Assembly: GCF_007004655.1 (NCBI RefSeq) | Contig: NZ_ML660099.1 | Span: forward strand, 143,332-207,331 | DNA length: 64,000 nt | Direction: 5' to 3' | Origin: Exilibacterium tricleocarpae | GTDB taxonomy: Bacteria > Pseudomonadota > Gammaproteobacteria > Pseudomonadales > Cellvibrionaceae | Notes under the pieces: model-generated | The model's database searches: none | Seen by the model: only the letters and a program-made list of their open reading frames with translations | What the model was told of the DNA's origin: nothing | Translations under genes and position numbers: made by a program | Shown: positions 34,047 to 43,037 of the stretch, in pieces | How the letters are laid out: every line of letters begins with the position of its first letter | Position numbering within the stretch: position 1 is the stretch's first letter

Positions 34047-35009
34047 ATGCCCGCCGCACAATCCGCCAGAGCCAGCGCCACAAAGACCGACGATACCCTG
34101 TTGCGGGAGGTGGTGGAGGGCCTGAGCCAGGTCCACAAACAGTTGCCGTCAAAATATTTCTATGACTCCGCCGGCTCGCGCTATTTCGACGAGATTTGTC
34201 AACTGGAGGAATACTACCCCTACCGCACCGAGTTGGCGATGCTGCCGGGGATCGCCGATGACTTGTCCCATCTCATCCGGGACCAGCGCGATGTGGTGGA
34301 ATTCGGTGCAGGCTCGCTGGTCAAGATTCGCCTGTTGCTGCAGCACCTGCCGCAGATCAAGCGTCTTCTCCCCATCGATATCGCCGGCGACCACCTGCGC
34401 GAAGCGGCCGCCGAGCTGCGCCGGGAATTCGAGCACCTGGAGATTGTGCCGATCGTGGCGGATTTTACCCGGCAGGTGGAACTGCCGGATCGCAACAAGG
34501 TAAAAAAACTGGGGTTTTTCCCCGGCTCCACCATCGGTAATTTCACCCCGCTGCAGGCGGTGGCATTTCTGGATCGCGCGCGCCGTTCCCTGGGAGCGGG
34601 CGCGCTGCTGTTGATCGGCGTCGACACCAAAAAGGCACCGGAGATTCTGCACCGGGCCTACAATGACAAACTCGGCGTGACGGCAAAGTTCAATCGCAAT
34701 ATCCTCACCCATATCAATCGCGAGGCGGGGGGCGACTTTGACGAGGATAAGTTCGATCACTACGCCTTTTACAACCCCACCCAGGGCCGTATCGAAATGC
34801 ACCTGATCAGCCGCGAACAGCAGGTGGTGACAGTGGAGGATTACCAGTTCGCGTTCTCGAAAGGGGAAAACATCCACACCGAGAATTCCCATAAGTACAC
34901 GCCCGAGGAGTTTCTGACCCTGGCAGCAGAAGCCGGCTGGCGCGGCGTGCGCAAGTGGCTGGATGATGAAGAATTATTTTGTGTGCACTTGTTGCAGGCC
35001 GGTGGCTGA
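34047..35009 (+). CDS. egtD: L-histidine N-alpha-methyltransferase EgtD
   Basis: A 320-aa SAM enzyme that trimethylates histidine to hercynine, the first step of ergothioneine synthesis. The typical opening is seen (KQLPSKYFYDSAGSRYFDEI, LEEYYPYRTELAML), as are the SAM-binding VEFGAGSLVKIRLLLQHL and the conserved FFPGSTIGNFTP. It begins one base after the egtB stop, so the two are co-translated. The product passes directly to EgtB. A REP-like cluster begins within 5 bases of its stop codon. Confidence 0.95.
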   Translation: MPAAQSARASATKTDDTLLREVVEGLSQVHKQLPSKYFYDSAGSRYFDEICQLEEYYPYRTELAMLPGIADDLSHLIRDQRDVVEFGAGSLVKIRLLLQHLPQIKRLLPIDIAGDHLREAAAELRREFEHLEIVPIVADFTRQVELPDRNKVKKLGFFPGSTIGNFTPLQAVAFLDRARRSLGAGALLLIGVDTKKAPEILHRAYNDKLGVTAKFNRNILTHINREAGGDFDEDKFDHYAFYNPTQGRIEMHLISREQQVVTVEDYQFAFSKGENIHTENSHKYTPEEFLTLAAEAGWRGVRKWLDDEELFCVHLLQAGG

Positions 35010-35012
35010 TTC

Positions 35013-35153
35013 GCACCTCTTGCGGTGACACGGTGCGGGGACGTAACTTTAGTTGCGTCCCCTTAGCATGGTGCCACTCCCCTTTCTAAAGGCACCTCTT
35101 CCAGCGGCACAGTTCAGGGACAGGTAAAACCTGTCCCTGAACTGTGCCGCTGG
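35013..35153. repeat. REP-like palindrome cluster (left copy)
   Basis: Two strong dyads. The first (about 35037-35062) pairs GGGGACGTAACT with AGTTGCGTCCCC. The second (35101-35153) is a perfect 25-bp inverted repeat with an AAA loop. The whole stretch recurs in inverted orientation at 38056-38183. Such elements are typical of REP families mobilised by RAYT (TnpA-REP) transposases, but no such gene is in this window. The second hairpin could also terminate egtD mRNA or protect its 3' end. Confidence 0.85.
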
Positions 35154-35422
35154 ACAATCGACTCTTAAAAACATCGCGCCACCATCCCTCACATATATTC
35201 GTCATATAGGATTGAAAGGCGGGCTTACACAGCCGCCTCAAACCCGCGTCTGAAATAAACACCTAACGCCATGCACTGAAACGGGGCCTAAAAACATCCC
35301 AAAACAAAAGAGTTGGATGAACAGGGTCGATTTAACACGCCCGGCTGCTATAAACTTGTTAAGATTACCTGTCCATCTCTGTAAACCGGATGCTTCAGGC
35401 GAGCGACGTAACGGCAGTTCCG

Positions 35423-35731
35423 ATGAAACCAACCAAGACCAAAGCCCAGGTGCGAAAGGAGATCGGCAACCAGGTCCGCGACTTCCTCGCCGAGGGCGGC
35501 AAAGTGGAACAGTTGCAACCGGGTGTCAGCGGCCGCGACATCAACCAGGCCCTGCCGGTCACCTTCAACCAGCCGAAAGTTAAACGCACACCACTGCTCG
35601 AGGAGATCAAGGCCCTGGATGCCCGCAAGGGCAAACACCAACCGAAAGTCCTGGCGCCGAAAAAACCCGTGAAAAAACTCCTGCACGATGACTTCGGGGA
35701 ACCGGTGCGCTGGGTATGGCTGGAGGACTGA
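35423..35731 (+). CDS. Small basic protein with SutA-like segment
   Basis: A 102-aa protein rich in Lys and Pro. Residues 12-31 contain FLAEGGKVEQLQPGVSGRD, similar to the conserved core of SutA-type RNA-polymerase-binding proteins (FLxxGGKVxxI). The C-terminal part is different and basic (KVLAPKKPVKKLLHDDFG). The function is not established and the SutA link is a motif-level resemblance only. The frame also opens at ATG 35390; 35423 is preferred from product character, but neither has a strong ribosome site. It converges with the DUF3094 gene. Confidence 0.6.
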   Translation: MKPTKTKAQVRKEIGNQVRDFLAEGGKVEQLQPGVSGRDINQALPVTFNQPKVKRTPLLEEIKALDARKGKHQPKVLAPKKPVKKLLHDDFGEPVRWVWLED

Positions 35732-35748
35732 GGCACACGCCGGTCAAT

Positions 35749-35925
35749 TCAAACCACACCGACCCGCCAGGCAATCAGGTAACTGGCCAACCCGAATAAA
35801 ACCATCACCCCCCAGATAATCCCCAACAGCAACCACACGCGAAACGGCTTGCGTTCGCCGGCGTTGGTCGGGCTGTTCAGATAGCGCTGCACTCGGTCGC
35901 GATCTTCGGGGGTTAGCTGACTCAT
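35749..35925 (-). CDS. DUF3094-type small membrane protein
   Basis: A 58-aa protein, MSQLTPEDRDRVQRYLNSP followed by ERKPFR and one transmembrane helix (VWLLLGIIWGVMVLFGLASY). The form matches the DUF3094 family of Pseudomonas-like bacteria. Its ATG shares one base with the stop of the acyl-CoA dehydrogenase upstream (TGATG), so it is translationally coupled to it. The function is unknown. Confidence 0.8.
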   Translation of the reverse strand: MSQLTPEDRDRVQRYLNSPTNAGERKPFRVWLLLGIIWGVMVLFGLASYLIAWRVGVV

Positions 35926-37715
35926 CAAAACAGTTCCGCCTCCAGGGCCATCAGGGTATCACTGCCCGCCAGGATATGGGCACTGAGCGCCTGGGTCTGG
36001 GGCAGCAGACGCTGAAAGAAGAAGCGCGCCACCACCAGTTTGGCGCGGTAAAAATCGGCCTCGCCACCGCTGCCACCGGCCAGTGCCGCCTTTGCCATGC
36101 GCGCCCACAGATAAGCATAAATGGTGTAGCCAAACAAGTGTAAATACTCGACCGCGGCCGCACCGGGGGCATTGGGATCGCGCTCGGCCTGTGCGATCAC
36201 CGCCTCGGTCACCTGCTGCAGGCGGGCCAGTTCGGCGCCCAGCGGCTGAATAAATTCCGCCAGCTCTTCACTGTCGCTATTGGCCTGTATAAAAGCGTCG
36301 ACCTCACCGGCGAACTGGCGGAAGTAGCGCCCGCCGGCGGCCACTGTTTTTCGTCCTATCAGGTCCATCGCCTGCACGCCGTTGGTACCCTCGTAAATCT
36401 GAGTGATGCGCGTATCGCGCACCAGTTGCTCCTGGCCCCATTCGCGGATAAAGCCGTGGCCACCCAACACCTGTTGGCCGATCAGAGTGGCCTCCAACCC
36501 TTTGTCGGTAATAAATGCTTTGGCGATTGGCGTCAGCAGCGCCACCATGCCGGCAGCCTCCTCTTGCTCCGCGGCAACGTCGGAGAATTTCGCGATGTCG
36601 AGCCAGCGGGCTACATAAGTCGAGAAGGCGCGGGAACCTTCGTTAAATGCCCGCATGGTCAACAGCATGCGCCGCACGTCCGGGTGCACGATGATCGGGT
36701 CGGCGGCCCGATCCGGGTTCTTGATACCTTCGGGACTGCGGCCCTGCAAACGCTCGCACGCGTAGTCCGCCGCATTCTGGTAAGAGGCCTCGGCCGCCCC
36801 CAGTCCTTGAATGCCCACCCCCAGGCGCTCGTAATTCATCATGGTGAACATACAGGCCAGCCCCTGGTTGACCTCCCCCACCAGCCAGCCTTTGGCCCCA
36901 TCGTAATTCATCACGCAGGTGGCGGAGGCCTTGATGCCCATTTTTTTCTCGATGGAACCGCAGGTTACGGCGTTGCGCTCACCCAGACTGCCGTCGGTAT
37001 TTACCAGAATCTTCGGGACCAGGAACAGCGAGATACCTTTGGAGCCGGTCGGGGCGTCGGGCAACTTGGCGAGCACCAGGTGAATGATGTTCTCGGCCAT
37101 ATCGTGTTCGCCCCAGGTAATGAAAATCTTGGTGCCGGTGAGACTGTAACTGCCGTCGGCATCGGGCTCGGCGCGGGTGCGGATCATGCCCAGGTCGGTG
37201 CCGGCGTGCGGTTCGGTCAGGTCCATGGCCCCGGCCCAGGTACCGTCATAAAGCTTGGGCAGATAAGTCTGTTTGAGTGCATCGCTGCCGTGGGCATCGA
37301 GCGACAGGCAGGCGCCGGCAGATAACATAGGGGCCAGGCCGAACGACATATCCGCGCCCTGCACCATCTCCTCCACCTGTGCCACCAGGGTTTTCGGCAT
37401 GCCCATGCCGCCGAACGCCGGGTTGCCGCCCAGGCCGCACCAGCCGCCCTCGGCATAGGTTTGGTAGGCCTCTTTGAAGCCCGGCGGTGTGGTTACCTGG
37501 TGGTCCTGCCAGCGGCAGCCGTGCTCGTCTGCCTCGCGACTCAGGGGTGCCACCGCTTCGGCGGCTATCTTGGCCGCCTCCTCCAGAATGGCATCGGCGG
37601 TATCCACATCCACCTGCTCGCGGGTGCCGGCCAGGGCGGACCAGAGCTTGTCCACCTCGAGAACTTCCTTGATAACGAAACGCATATCGCGCAGGGGTGC
37701 CTTGTATTCAGCCAT
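35925..37715 (-). CDS. Acyl-CoA dehydrogenase, long (FadE5/DmdC-like)
   Basis: A 596-aa flavoenzyme that oxidises acyl-CoA to trans-2-enoyl-CoA. The length, the helical N-terminal extension (YKAPLRDMRFVIKEVLEV) and an extra C-terminal domain are typical of the larger acyl-CoA dehydrogenase group that includes DmdC and Pseudomonas FadE-type enzymes. FAD/substrate segments include AMDLTEPHAGTDLG, KIFITWGEHD and YEGTNGVQAMDLIGRK. The catalytic Glu is probably the one in QIYEGTNG. The chain length cannot be told. The promoter region has a PsrA-like palindrome at 37851-37868, suggesting control by fatty acids. It is coupled to the downstream DUF3094 gene. Confidence 0.92.
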   Translation of the reverse strand: MAEYKAPLRDMRFVIKEVLEVDKLWSALAGTREQVDVDTADAILEEAAKIAAEAVAPLSREADEHGCRWQDHQVTTPPGFKEAYQTYAEGGWCGLGGNPAFGGMGMPKTLVAQVEEMVQGADMSFGLAPMLSAGACLSLDAHGSDALKQTYLPKLYDGTWAGAMDLTEPHAGTDLGMIRTRAEPDADGSYSLTGTKIFITWGEHDMAENIIHLVLAKLPDAPTGSKGISLFLVPKILVNTDGSLGERNAVTCGSIEKKMGIKASATCVMNYDGAKGWLVGEVNQGLACMFTMMNYERLGVGIQGLGAAEASYQNAADYACERLQGRSPEGIKNPDRAADPIIVHPDVRRMLLTMRAFNEGSRAFSTYVARWLDIAKFSDVAAEQEEAAGMVALLTPIAKAFITDKGLEATLIGQQVLGGHGFIREWGQEQLVRDTRITQIYEGTNGVQAMDLIGRKTVAAGGRYFRQFAGEVDAFIQANSDSEELAEFIQPLGAELARLQQVTEAVIAQAERDPNAPGAAAVEYLHLFGYTIYAYLWARMAKAALAGGSGGEADFYRAKLVVARFFFQRLLPQTQALSAHILAGSDTLMALEAELF

Positions 37716-37850
37716 TGTCGCCTCTCAATCAATACCGGAAAGCTTCAGAGCCAGAGCCCGTTACTACACTTTGGACCAATTTTGCAGCATCGGAAAGTGT
37801 GAACGGACCTCTGGTGGGGATTACGCACTCTAGTACAAAAATGGATCAAC

Positions 37851-37868
37851 TTCAAACAAACGTTTGAA
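37851..37868. promoter_or_regulatory. PsrA-like operator upstream of acyl-CoA dehydrogenase
   Basis: TTCAAAC-AAAC-GTTTGAA is a perfect 7-bp inverted repeat with a 4-bp spacer. It fits the published PsrA consensus (G/C)AAAC-N2-4-GTTT(G/C). PsrA is a TetR-type repressor released by long-chain acyl-CoA that controls beta-oxidation genes in Pseudomonas. The site lies 136 bases upstream of the dehydrogenase ATG. No psrA gene is in the window. Confidence 0.65.
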
Positions 37869-37939
37869 ATAGGATTGTATCGATAATACCGGTGATCTGG
37901 AGGTGGTATGGTTCGTGTTCAGATTCGTTCCTCCGGTGG

Positions 37940-38183
37940 CACGGTGCGGGGACAGGTTTTACCTGTCCCCTTCGAGGGGGACCACTCCCCGTGCCAATAG
38001 CACCATTTGCAGGATACTGCGGGGTAGCTCTAGCGCAGGGGAGTGGCACCATTCTATGGGGACAGGTAAAACCTGTCCCCGCACTGTGCCGCTGGAAGAG
38101 GTGCCTTTAGAAAGGGGAATGGCGCCATGCTAAGGGGACGCAACTGAAGTTACGTCCCCGCACCGTACCGCCGCAAGAAGTGC
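37940..38183. repeat. REP-like palindrome cluster (right copy)
   Basis: Three dyads: GGGGACAGGT-TTT-ACCTGTCCCC (37948-37970), GGGGACAGGT-AAA-ACCTGTCCCC (38058-38080) and GGGGACGCAACT-GA-AGTTACGTCCCC (38134-38159). The part 38056-38183 is a near-identical inverted copy of 35013-35135, sharing the link sequence CCTTTAGAAAGGGGAATGGC and its flanks. The copies face each other across 3 kb that hold the SutA-like, DUF3094 and acyl-CoA dehydrogenase genes. Together with the PsrA-like box this accounts for most of the 37716-38207 gap. Confidence 0.85.
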
Positions 38184-38207
38184 CAATAGCACCTTAAAAT
38201 AAACCGC

Positions 38208-39035
38208 CTAAACAACCTCATCCAGCAAAGCACCCGCCGGATTATCCGCCTCCCTGGCTCCGCTATCGATCAGTCGCTGATTGATATCCACGTTTCGATT
38301 ACCGGCTTCGACCGGTGAATTCGCAGCGGCCTCTCCACCCCCAGGTTGGCCGGCGCGAGCAGCCTCCTGCCCGGCTTCTTGCGCACCGTCACCACCGCCT
38401 GCAAGCTGTTCCGCCCGCAGGCGCGCCTCCTGCTGTTGCAGTTCGCGCAACTCGACCTGCGCATCCAGTTGCAACTGCGCCGCGGCGGCCGCCACCCGTC
38501 GATCCTGGGGAGACGGATCGCTCGGCGCCAACGCCGCCCGCTGCACCTGTTGCGCCTTGGCGATAGTGGCCTCGGGATCGCCGGCCACACGACTGGTGTC
38601 AATACTCACTTCCCCGGCAACGGCATAGCCCACCCCGTCAGGACCCCGCTGTAAGGTATACCGCGGCGCGCCGGCATACTGGCCGCCCACTGCCGCATGG
38701 GCCTGCTCATGGGCACGCACTTCCCGATCCCGGGCCGCCAGTTCGCGAATCTCGCGCTGGTCCTCCTGCAAGCGCCGCGCCTGTTCGTCCCGCTCGCGGG
38801 CCGTTTCCCGCTCGCCTTCATCACGACCCCGCACGCGCAGGCGTTCCTCGGCCTCGGCAGGTCGCTCGCCGGGATCGCGGCGATTCTGCAGGCGCCCGGA
38901 TTCGGCGGCTATCTCCACCGCCTTCAACGGCGAACCGCGCAACTCGGCGCTCTCCTCGCCCACGCTTGACTTGTCTACGGTACTGTAGGGTGAAAAATTA
39001 TTGGCAAAATTGGGAGGTAAATTCGGGTTTATCAT
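38208..39035 (-). CDS. SprA-related putative metalloprotease (HExxH)
   Basis: A 275-aa protein with a central [21 protein letters not shown] (residues 109-113) is an HExxH zinc-binding motif. Then come [15 protein letters not shown] and [19 protein letters not shown], as in the SprA-related family of putative metalloproteases. The regions before and after are long, charged, low-complexity and probably disordered or coiled-coil ([36 protein letters not shown]). No signal peptide is seen. Start ATG 39035 is chosen because upstream residues look random, though the ribosome site is weak. It follows the rod-like gene on the same strand after 22 bases, so they probably form an operon. Confidence 0.8.
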   Translation of the reverse strand: MINPNLPPNFANNFSPYSTVDKSSVGEESAELRGSPLKAVEIAAESGRLQNRRDPGERPAEAEERLRVRGRDEGERETARERDEQARRLQEDQREIRELAARDREVRAHEQAHAAVGGQYAGAPRYTLQRGPDGVGYAVAGEVSIDTSRVAGDPEATIAKAQQVQRAALAPSDPSPQDRRVAAAAAQLQLDAQVELRELQQQEARLRAEQLAGGGDGAQEAGQEAARAGQPGGGEAAANSPVEAGNRNVDINQRLIDSGAREADNPAGALLDEVV

Positions 39036-39057
39036 AACAACCGGTCTGCACCGCCCC

Positions 39058-39372
39058 CTAAGCCTTGGTATCCAGGAGGGTGCCGAGGGTTTCATCGGCG
39101 GTTCTCACAATCCTGGCGGAGGCATCAAACACCCGCTGCTGGATTCTCAGATCGATCAGCGGCTCGACCAGACCGGCGCCGCCACCGGTGTTATCGCGAA
39201 CGCCTTCACTGCTTTCAATACTGGTGGGACTGCTGTTGCCTTCGATCTCTGCCACGCTGCCGGGATTGGCTGTGGTGCCGGCCCTGGCAATCTCGTTGGC
39301 TGCTTTCAGCATCTCCTGCTGACTCTGGCGGATACCGTTCAAACCCTCGTTGAGAATCGTATTGATCGTCAC
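39058..39372 (-). CDS. Small flagellar-rod-like protein
   Basis: A 104-aa protein with the two terminal signatures of flagellar axial proteins: an N-terminal [13 protein letters not shown] helix and a C-terminal [20 protein letters not shown], like the FlgG/FlgC closing helix (ANAKVIxTADEMLGTL). The middle is short and Gly/Ser-rich. No other flagellar gene is in this window. It lies directly upstream of the SprA-like gene on the same strand, suggesting the two act together at the envelope. It may be a solitary axial protein or an unrelated helical-pair protein. Confidence 0.65.
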   Translation of the reverse strand: MTINTILNEGLNGIRQSQQEMLKAANEIARAGTTANPGSVAEIEGNSSPTSIESSEGVRDNTGGGAGLVEPLIDLRIQQRVFDASARIVRTADETLGTLLDTKA

Positions 39373-39522
39373 TGCATACCCTCTCTGGGGACAACCTTTG
39401 AAAAGCCCACAGCGGCAATAAGTTGCCGGCTGTTACTTAGTCTAACCATTTTGTGGATAAAAAACAGACAGCAGGCGGCAAAATCTCCGTTTCTTTAATA
39501 CGCATTTGTCTTAAAAGACGAC

Positions 39523-40215
39523 TTAATCGAGTAGTTTTTGAATATCGAGACAATCTGCGGCGAGTTCCGGGCGGCCCGCATCCAGATGGGGCACCTCCCC
39601 CAGACAGGGGGCGGGCAGGGACTGTTTCAGCGTGTCGAGATTATCCTGATAGGCGGCCATGGGCGGGGTCACGCCGTTGGCGACCCAACCGCTCAGTGTC
39701 AGGCCGTCGCGGTGGATAGCCTCGGCGCTCAGGAACACGTGATTGAGGCAACCGAGCCGCATGCCCACCACCAGAATCACCCCCAGGTTGAGTTCCCGCG
39801 CCACATCGGAGAGATACTGGCGGCGGTTGAGCGGTACCCGCCAGCCACCGGCGCCCTCGACCAGAACCAGATCGCAGCGCTGGGTCAGGACGCCGCGGCA
39901 AAAGCCGGTCAGGCGCGCCGCATCGAGCTGCCGCCCGGCCTGCGCAGCGGCGATATGGGGGGCGATGGCCGGCGCCAGGGCGACGGGATTGACCTGCTCA
40001 TAGGGCAGATCGAGGGTCATGGCGGCCTGCAATTGCAGGGCATCATCATTGCGCAACCCCGCCGGAGTGACTGCGCATCCGGCCGCCACCGGTTTCACCG
40101 CCGCGGTGGTCAGGCCGCGCTGCCTGGCAGCCCACAACAGGGCACAGGCAATAAATGTCTTGCCGACCTCGGTGTCGGTGCCGGTCACAAAAAAGCCTTT
40201 GGCCATCTCAATCAC
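39523..40215 (-). CDS. bioD: Dethiobiotin synthetase BioD
   Basis: A 230-aa ATP-dependent carboxylase that closes the ureido ring from DAPA and CO2 to give dethiobiotin. The P-loop is GTDTEVGKTFIACALL; other family segments are VKPVAAGC, LVLVEGAGGWRVPLN and LSGWVANGV. It is the last gene of the bioB-bioF-bioCH-bioD operon and overlaps the bioCH stop by four bases (ATGA). Confidence 0.94.
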   Translation of the reverse strand: MIEMAKGFFVTGTDTEVGKTFIACALLWAARQRGLTTAAVKPVAAGCAVTPAGLRNDDALQLQAAMTLDLPYEQVNPVALAPAIAPHIAAAQAGRQLDAARLTGFCRGVLTQRCDLVLVEGAGGWRVPLNRRQYLSDVARELNLGVILVVGMRLGCLNHVFLSAEAIHRDGLTLSGWVANGVTPPMAAYQDNLDTLKQSLPAPCLGEVPHLDAGRPELAADCLDIQKLLD

Positions 40216-41864
40216 CTCGCCAACACATAGTAAACCTCATAGCTGGCCGGCAGTGTGTGACCACAGCGAAACTGTTCGTAGGCGGCTGTAAACTGCCGCA
40301 GGCGCCGGCGTCCGGTCAGTCCGGCGCGCTGGCCGGCATTGACATTATGGGCCCCCAGGGCTTTCAGTTCCCGGGTCAACTCGCGCACATCACCGTAGTG
40401 CATCACGCGGGTCTCGCACTGCCACTGGATTGCGCTGAAGCCGGCATCACTCAGCGCCTGCTCGATCTGCTCGCGGGGTGCAAAACGGTTGACGTGGGTG
40501 TAGTTGTCGACCCGGCTCCAGGCGCAACGCAACTCGTGCAGGGTAGCCGGCCCCAAAGTGGCGACAGCGAGCCAACCGCCCGGTTTCAGCACCCGCCGCC
40601 ACTGCTCGAACAAACGGCCCGGGTGCTGGCACCATTGAATTGCCAGGCTCGAGAAAATACCCGCGATGCTGCCCGCAGCCAGGGGCAGGCATTCGGCGTC
40701 GCCGCCGACCCAGTGGACAGGACCGCGCTCGGGCGGCGTACCGCGGCGGGCAAAGGCCAACATCCCCTCGGCGATATCCAGTCCCAGCACCCGGGCCGCC
40801 GGCACTTGTCCGGCCAGCGCACGGGTAAAGTGTCCGGTACCGCACCCCACATCCAGCAGCGTTGCATCGCTGCGGTTGATAGCTTGCAGGTGACCCTCCC
40901 CCTGCAGCAGTTGCAGCAGACGTTCGCCCACCTGCCGCTGCAGTACAGCGGCCGCATCATAGGTCGCGGCAGCCCGGCTAAAGGAGGCCGCCACTTTGGT
41001 TTTATCGAGACGGGCCCCGGCATCGCCGCCTTCGACAGGCGCGAGGCGCTGCAGAAACGCCTCCACTTCCGCCGCCAGCTGCTGCGGTTCGGCCAGACAC
41101 AGGGCATGGCCGCAACCCGCCAGGCATTTCACCGTCTGCACTGGGTTGAGTTGCGCCATAGCCGCCGCGGCGGCGGCCGGCACCAGGGCATCACGGTCAC
41201 CCAGCAAATGCAGGCCCGGCGGTTTCAAGTCGGCAAAAGCCTTGCGGTTATCGAGACCGGCCAACAGCGCCAGTGCCGCCCGCCAACGTGGATCGGGCTG
41301 CGCGCCGCCCGCCCGCCGGTAACCGCGCAGCCACTTCAAAACTGCCCGTTCGCGCCGATCACCGCGGGCCTGCAAACCGTCAAACCGCTGTAGGGTGACC
41401 GCCGGCCGGCGCCGAAAGTCTTCGGCAAACGTTTGGAAGACGTCGTTGGGCATGGCACTTGGCCAACCCGGCCGGGCCACGAAACAGAGATTGCTGGCCA
41501 GCGTAATCACCCCTGCCACCCGCTGCGGGTAGCGGTGGGCATAGCGGCAGGCCAGCATACCGCCCAGCGACCAGCCGAGCAGCACACAGCGGCGGGGGAG
41601 TTTTTGCCGCAATCCCTGCAATAGCGACTCAAGCCCATCATTGCCGACGGCGTGGTCACCGGCAAAGCCCGGTATATCCACCAACAGAATATCTATCTTG
41701 TCATCCAGGTGGGCCAGCAGCGGCTCGAAGACCCGGCTGTCAGAGCCCCAACCGTGCAGCAATACCAATGGCGTCGCCGCCGCCTCGGCGGACGCTGTCG
41801 CCGCGGCGGCCCGCCGCCAGCGCAGGGTAATCCACTCGGGGCGACACCGCGCGGCAGCGGTCAC
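40212..41864 (-). CDS. bioC: Fused pimeloyl-ACP methyl ester esterase / malonyl-ACP methyltransferase (BioH-BioC)
   Basis: A 550-aa two-domain enzyme. Residues about 1-275 are a BioH alpha/beta hydrolase: oxyanion [12 protein letters not shown], nucleophile [17 protein letters not shown], Asp in [10 protein letters not shown] and His in [12 protein letters not shown]. Residues about 285-550 are Bio[21 protein letters not shown], then the SAM site [15 protein letters not shown]. BioC methylates malonyl-ACP so that fatty acid synthesis can build pimeloyl-ACP methyl ester; BioH removes the methyl. Fusing the opening and closing steps is known from Saccharophagus-type bacteria. It overlaps bioF by four bases and bioD by four bases. 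Confidence 0.93.
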   Translation of the reverse strand: MTAAARCRPEWITLRWRRAAAATASAEAAATPLVLLHGWGSDSRVFEPLLAHLDDKIDILLVDIPGFAGDHAVGNDGLESLLQGLRQKLPRRCVLLGWSLGGMLACRYAHRYPQRVAGVITLASNLCFVARPGWPSAMPNDVFQTFAEDFRRRPAVTLQRFDGLQARGDRRERAVLKWLRGYRRAGGAQPDPRWRAALALLAGLDNRKAFADLKPPGLHLLGDRDALVPAAAAAAMAQLNPVQTVKCLAGCGHALCLAEPQQLAAEVEAFLQRLAPVEGGDAGARLDKTKVAASFSRAAATYDAAAVLQRQVGERLLQLLQGEGHLQAINRSDATLLDVGCGTGHFTRALAGQVPAARVLGLDIAEGMLAFARRGTPPERGPVHWVGGDAECLPLAAGSIAGIFSSLAIQWCQHPGRLFEQWRRVLKPGGWLAVATLGPATLHELRCAWSRVDNYTHVNRFAPREQIEQALSDAGFSAIQWQCETRVMHYGDVRELTRELKALGAHNVNAGQRAGLTGRRRLRQFTAAYEQFRCGHTLPASYEVYYVLAR

Positions 41865-43033
41865 GGCCGGTAACCCCCGGCGTCGGCCAACGCCGCCAGC
41901 AGGCCATCCACATCCGCCTCGGTATGCGCGGCGCTGAGGGTAATCCGCAGGCGCGCACTGCCGGCGGGTACCGTCGGCGGCCTGATGGCCCCCACCAAAA
42001 AGCCCCGCGCCTCAAGATAAGCGGCCAACTGCAAGGTGCGCTGGGAATCGCCGAGGATCACCGGCTGAATCGGCGTCGCGGAATCTGCCAGCGACAGCCC
42101 CAGCGTCGAGGCGCCGCGGCGAAAACGTTGAATCAGCGCCGCCAGCCACTGGCGCCGCCAGGGCTCGGCGCGCAGCACCTGCAAACTCGCCCGTGTCGCC
42201 GCCGCCAGCGCCGGCGGCAGGGCGGTGGTGTATATATAGGTGCGCGCCTGTTGAATCAGGGTTTCTATCAAAGCCTCGGAACCCGCCACAAACGCACCGG
42301 CGGTGCCAAAAGCCTTGCCCAGGGTACCGATCAGAATCGGCAGTGCCGGCTCGGCCAGCGCGAAGTGTTCGGCCACACCTCCGCCGCTCGGCCCCAGGCA
42401 ACCGAAGCCGTGGGCGTCATCCACCAGCAGCCAGGCTCCATGTTGCTGCGCCAGTGTCACCAGTTCCGGCAGCGGCGCAATATCACCATCCATACTGAAA
42501 ACACCATCGACTGCGATCAGGCGCCGCCGCGCCTCTGTGGCCAGCAGGCGGCGCTGTAAATCGCTGCTGTCGAGATGCCGGAAGCGCTGGAAGCGCGCAC
42601 CGCTGGACAGCCCCGCATCGAGCAGCGAGGCGTGGTTGAGACGGTCCTCAAACACCGCATCGCCTTTGCCCACCAGTGCTTTCACGGTACCCAGATTGGC
42701 CATATAACCACTGCAGAACAGCAGGGCGCGGGCGCGGCCGGTGAAATCCGCCAGCTCGTCTTCCAGCGCGCGGTGCTCGCGTCCGTGCCCGCTCACCAGG
42801 TGTGAGGCGCCGCTGCCAACGCCATAGCGTTCGGCAGCACGCTTGAACGCTGCGACAACTTTGGGGTGTTTGGCGAGACCGAGATAGTCGTTGCTGCAAA
42901 AGGCGGTAAAACACCGGCCCCCGGCATCCGTCACCCGCCGTCCGGGCGCCGTTGCCAGCACCCGCCGGTGGCGATAGAGGTGATCTTCACTGCGCTGTGC
43001 CAGCGCCGGCGCCAGGGCCTGCTCCAGCGTCAC
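41861..43033 (-). CDS. bioF: 8-amino-7-oxononanoate synthase BioF
   Basis: A 390-aa PLP enzyme that condenses pimeloyl-ACP and alanine. The PLP lysine is in [45 protein letters not shown] and [12 protein letters not shown] are family segments. I use GTG 43033 ([14 protein letters not shown]), four bases after the bioB stop, because homologues begin at that point. The frame also offers ATG 43072 inside bioB. The 3' end overlaps the bioCH start by four bases. Confidence 0.93.
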   Translation of the reverse strand: MTLEQALAPALAQRSEDHLYRHRRVLATAPGRRVTDAGGRCFTAFCSNDYLGLAKHPKVVAAFKRAAERYGVGSGASHLVSGHGREHRALEDELADFTGRARALLFCSGYMANLGTVKALVGKGDAVFEDRLNHASLLDAGLSSGARFQRFRHLDSSDLQRRLLATEARRRLIAVDGVFSMDGDIAPLPELVTLAQQHGAWLLVDDAHGFGCLGPSGGGVAEHFALAEPALPILIGTLGKAFGTAGAFVAGSEALIETLIQQARTYIYTTALPPALAAATRASLQVLRAEPWRRQWLAALIQRFRRGASTLGLSLADSATPIQPVILGDSQRTLQLAAYLEARGFLVGAIRPPTVPAGSARLRITLSAAHTEADVDGLLAALADAGGYRP

Positions 43034-43037
43034 GCTG

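Noticed and set aside
35040..38160. Possible insertion sequence between the REP-like clusters
   Set aside because: No transposase frame lies between the palindromes; the enclosed genes are a SutA-like protein, DUF3094 and acyl-CoA dehydrogenase.
41428..41437. CAAACGTTTG as another PsrA-like site
   Set aside because: Lies inside the bioCH coding sequence and lacks the spacer; chance match.
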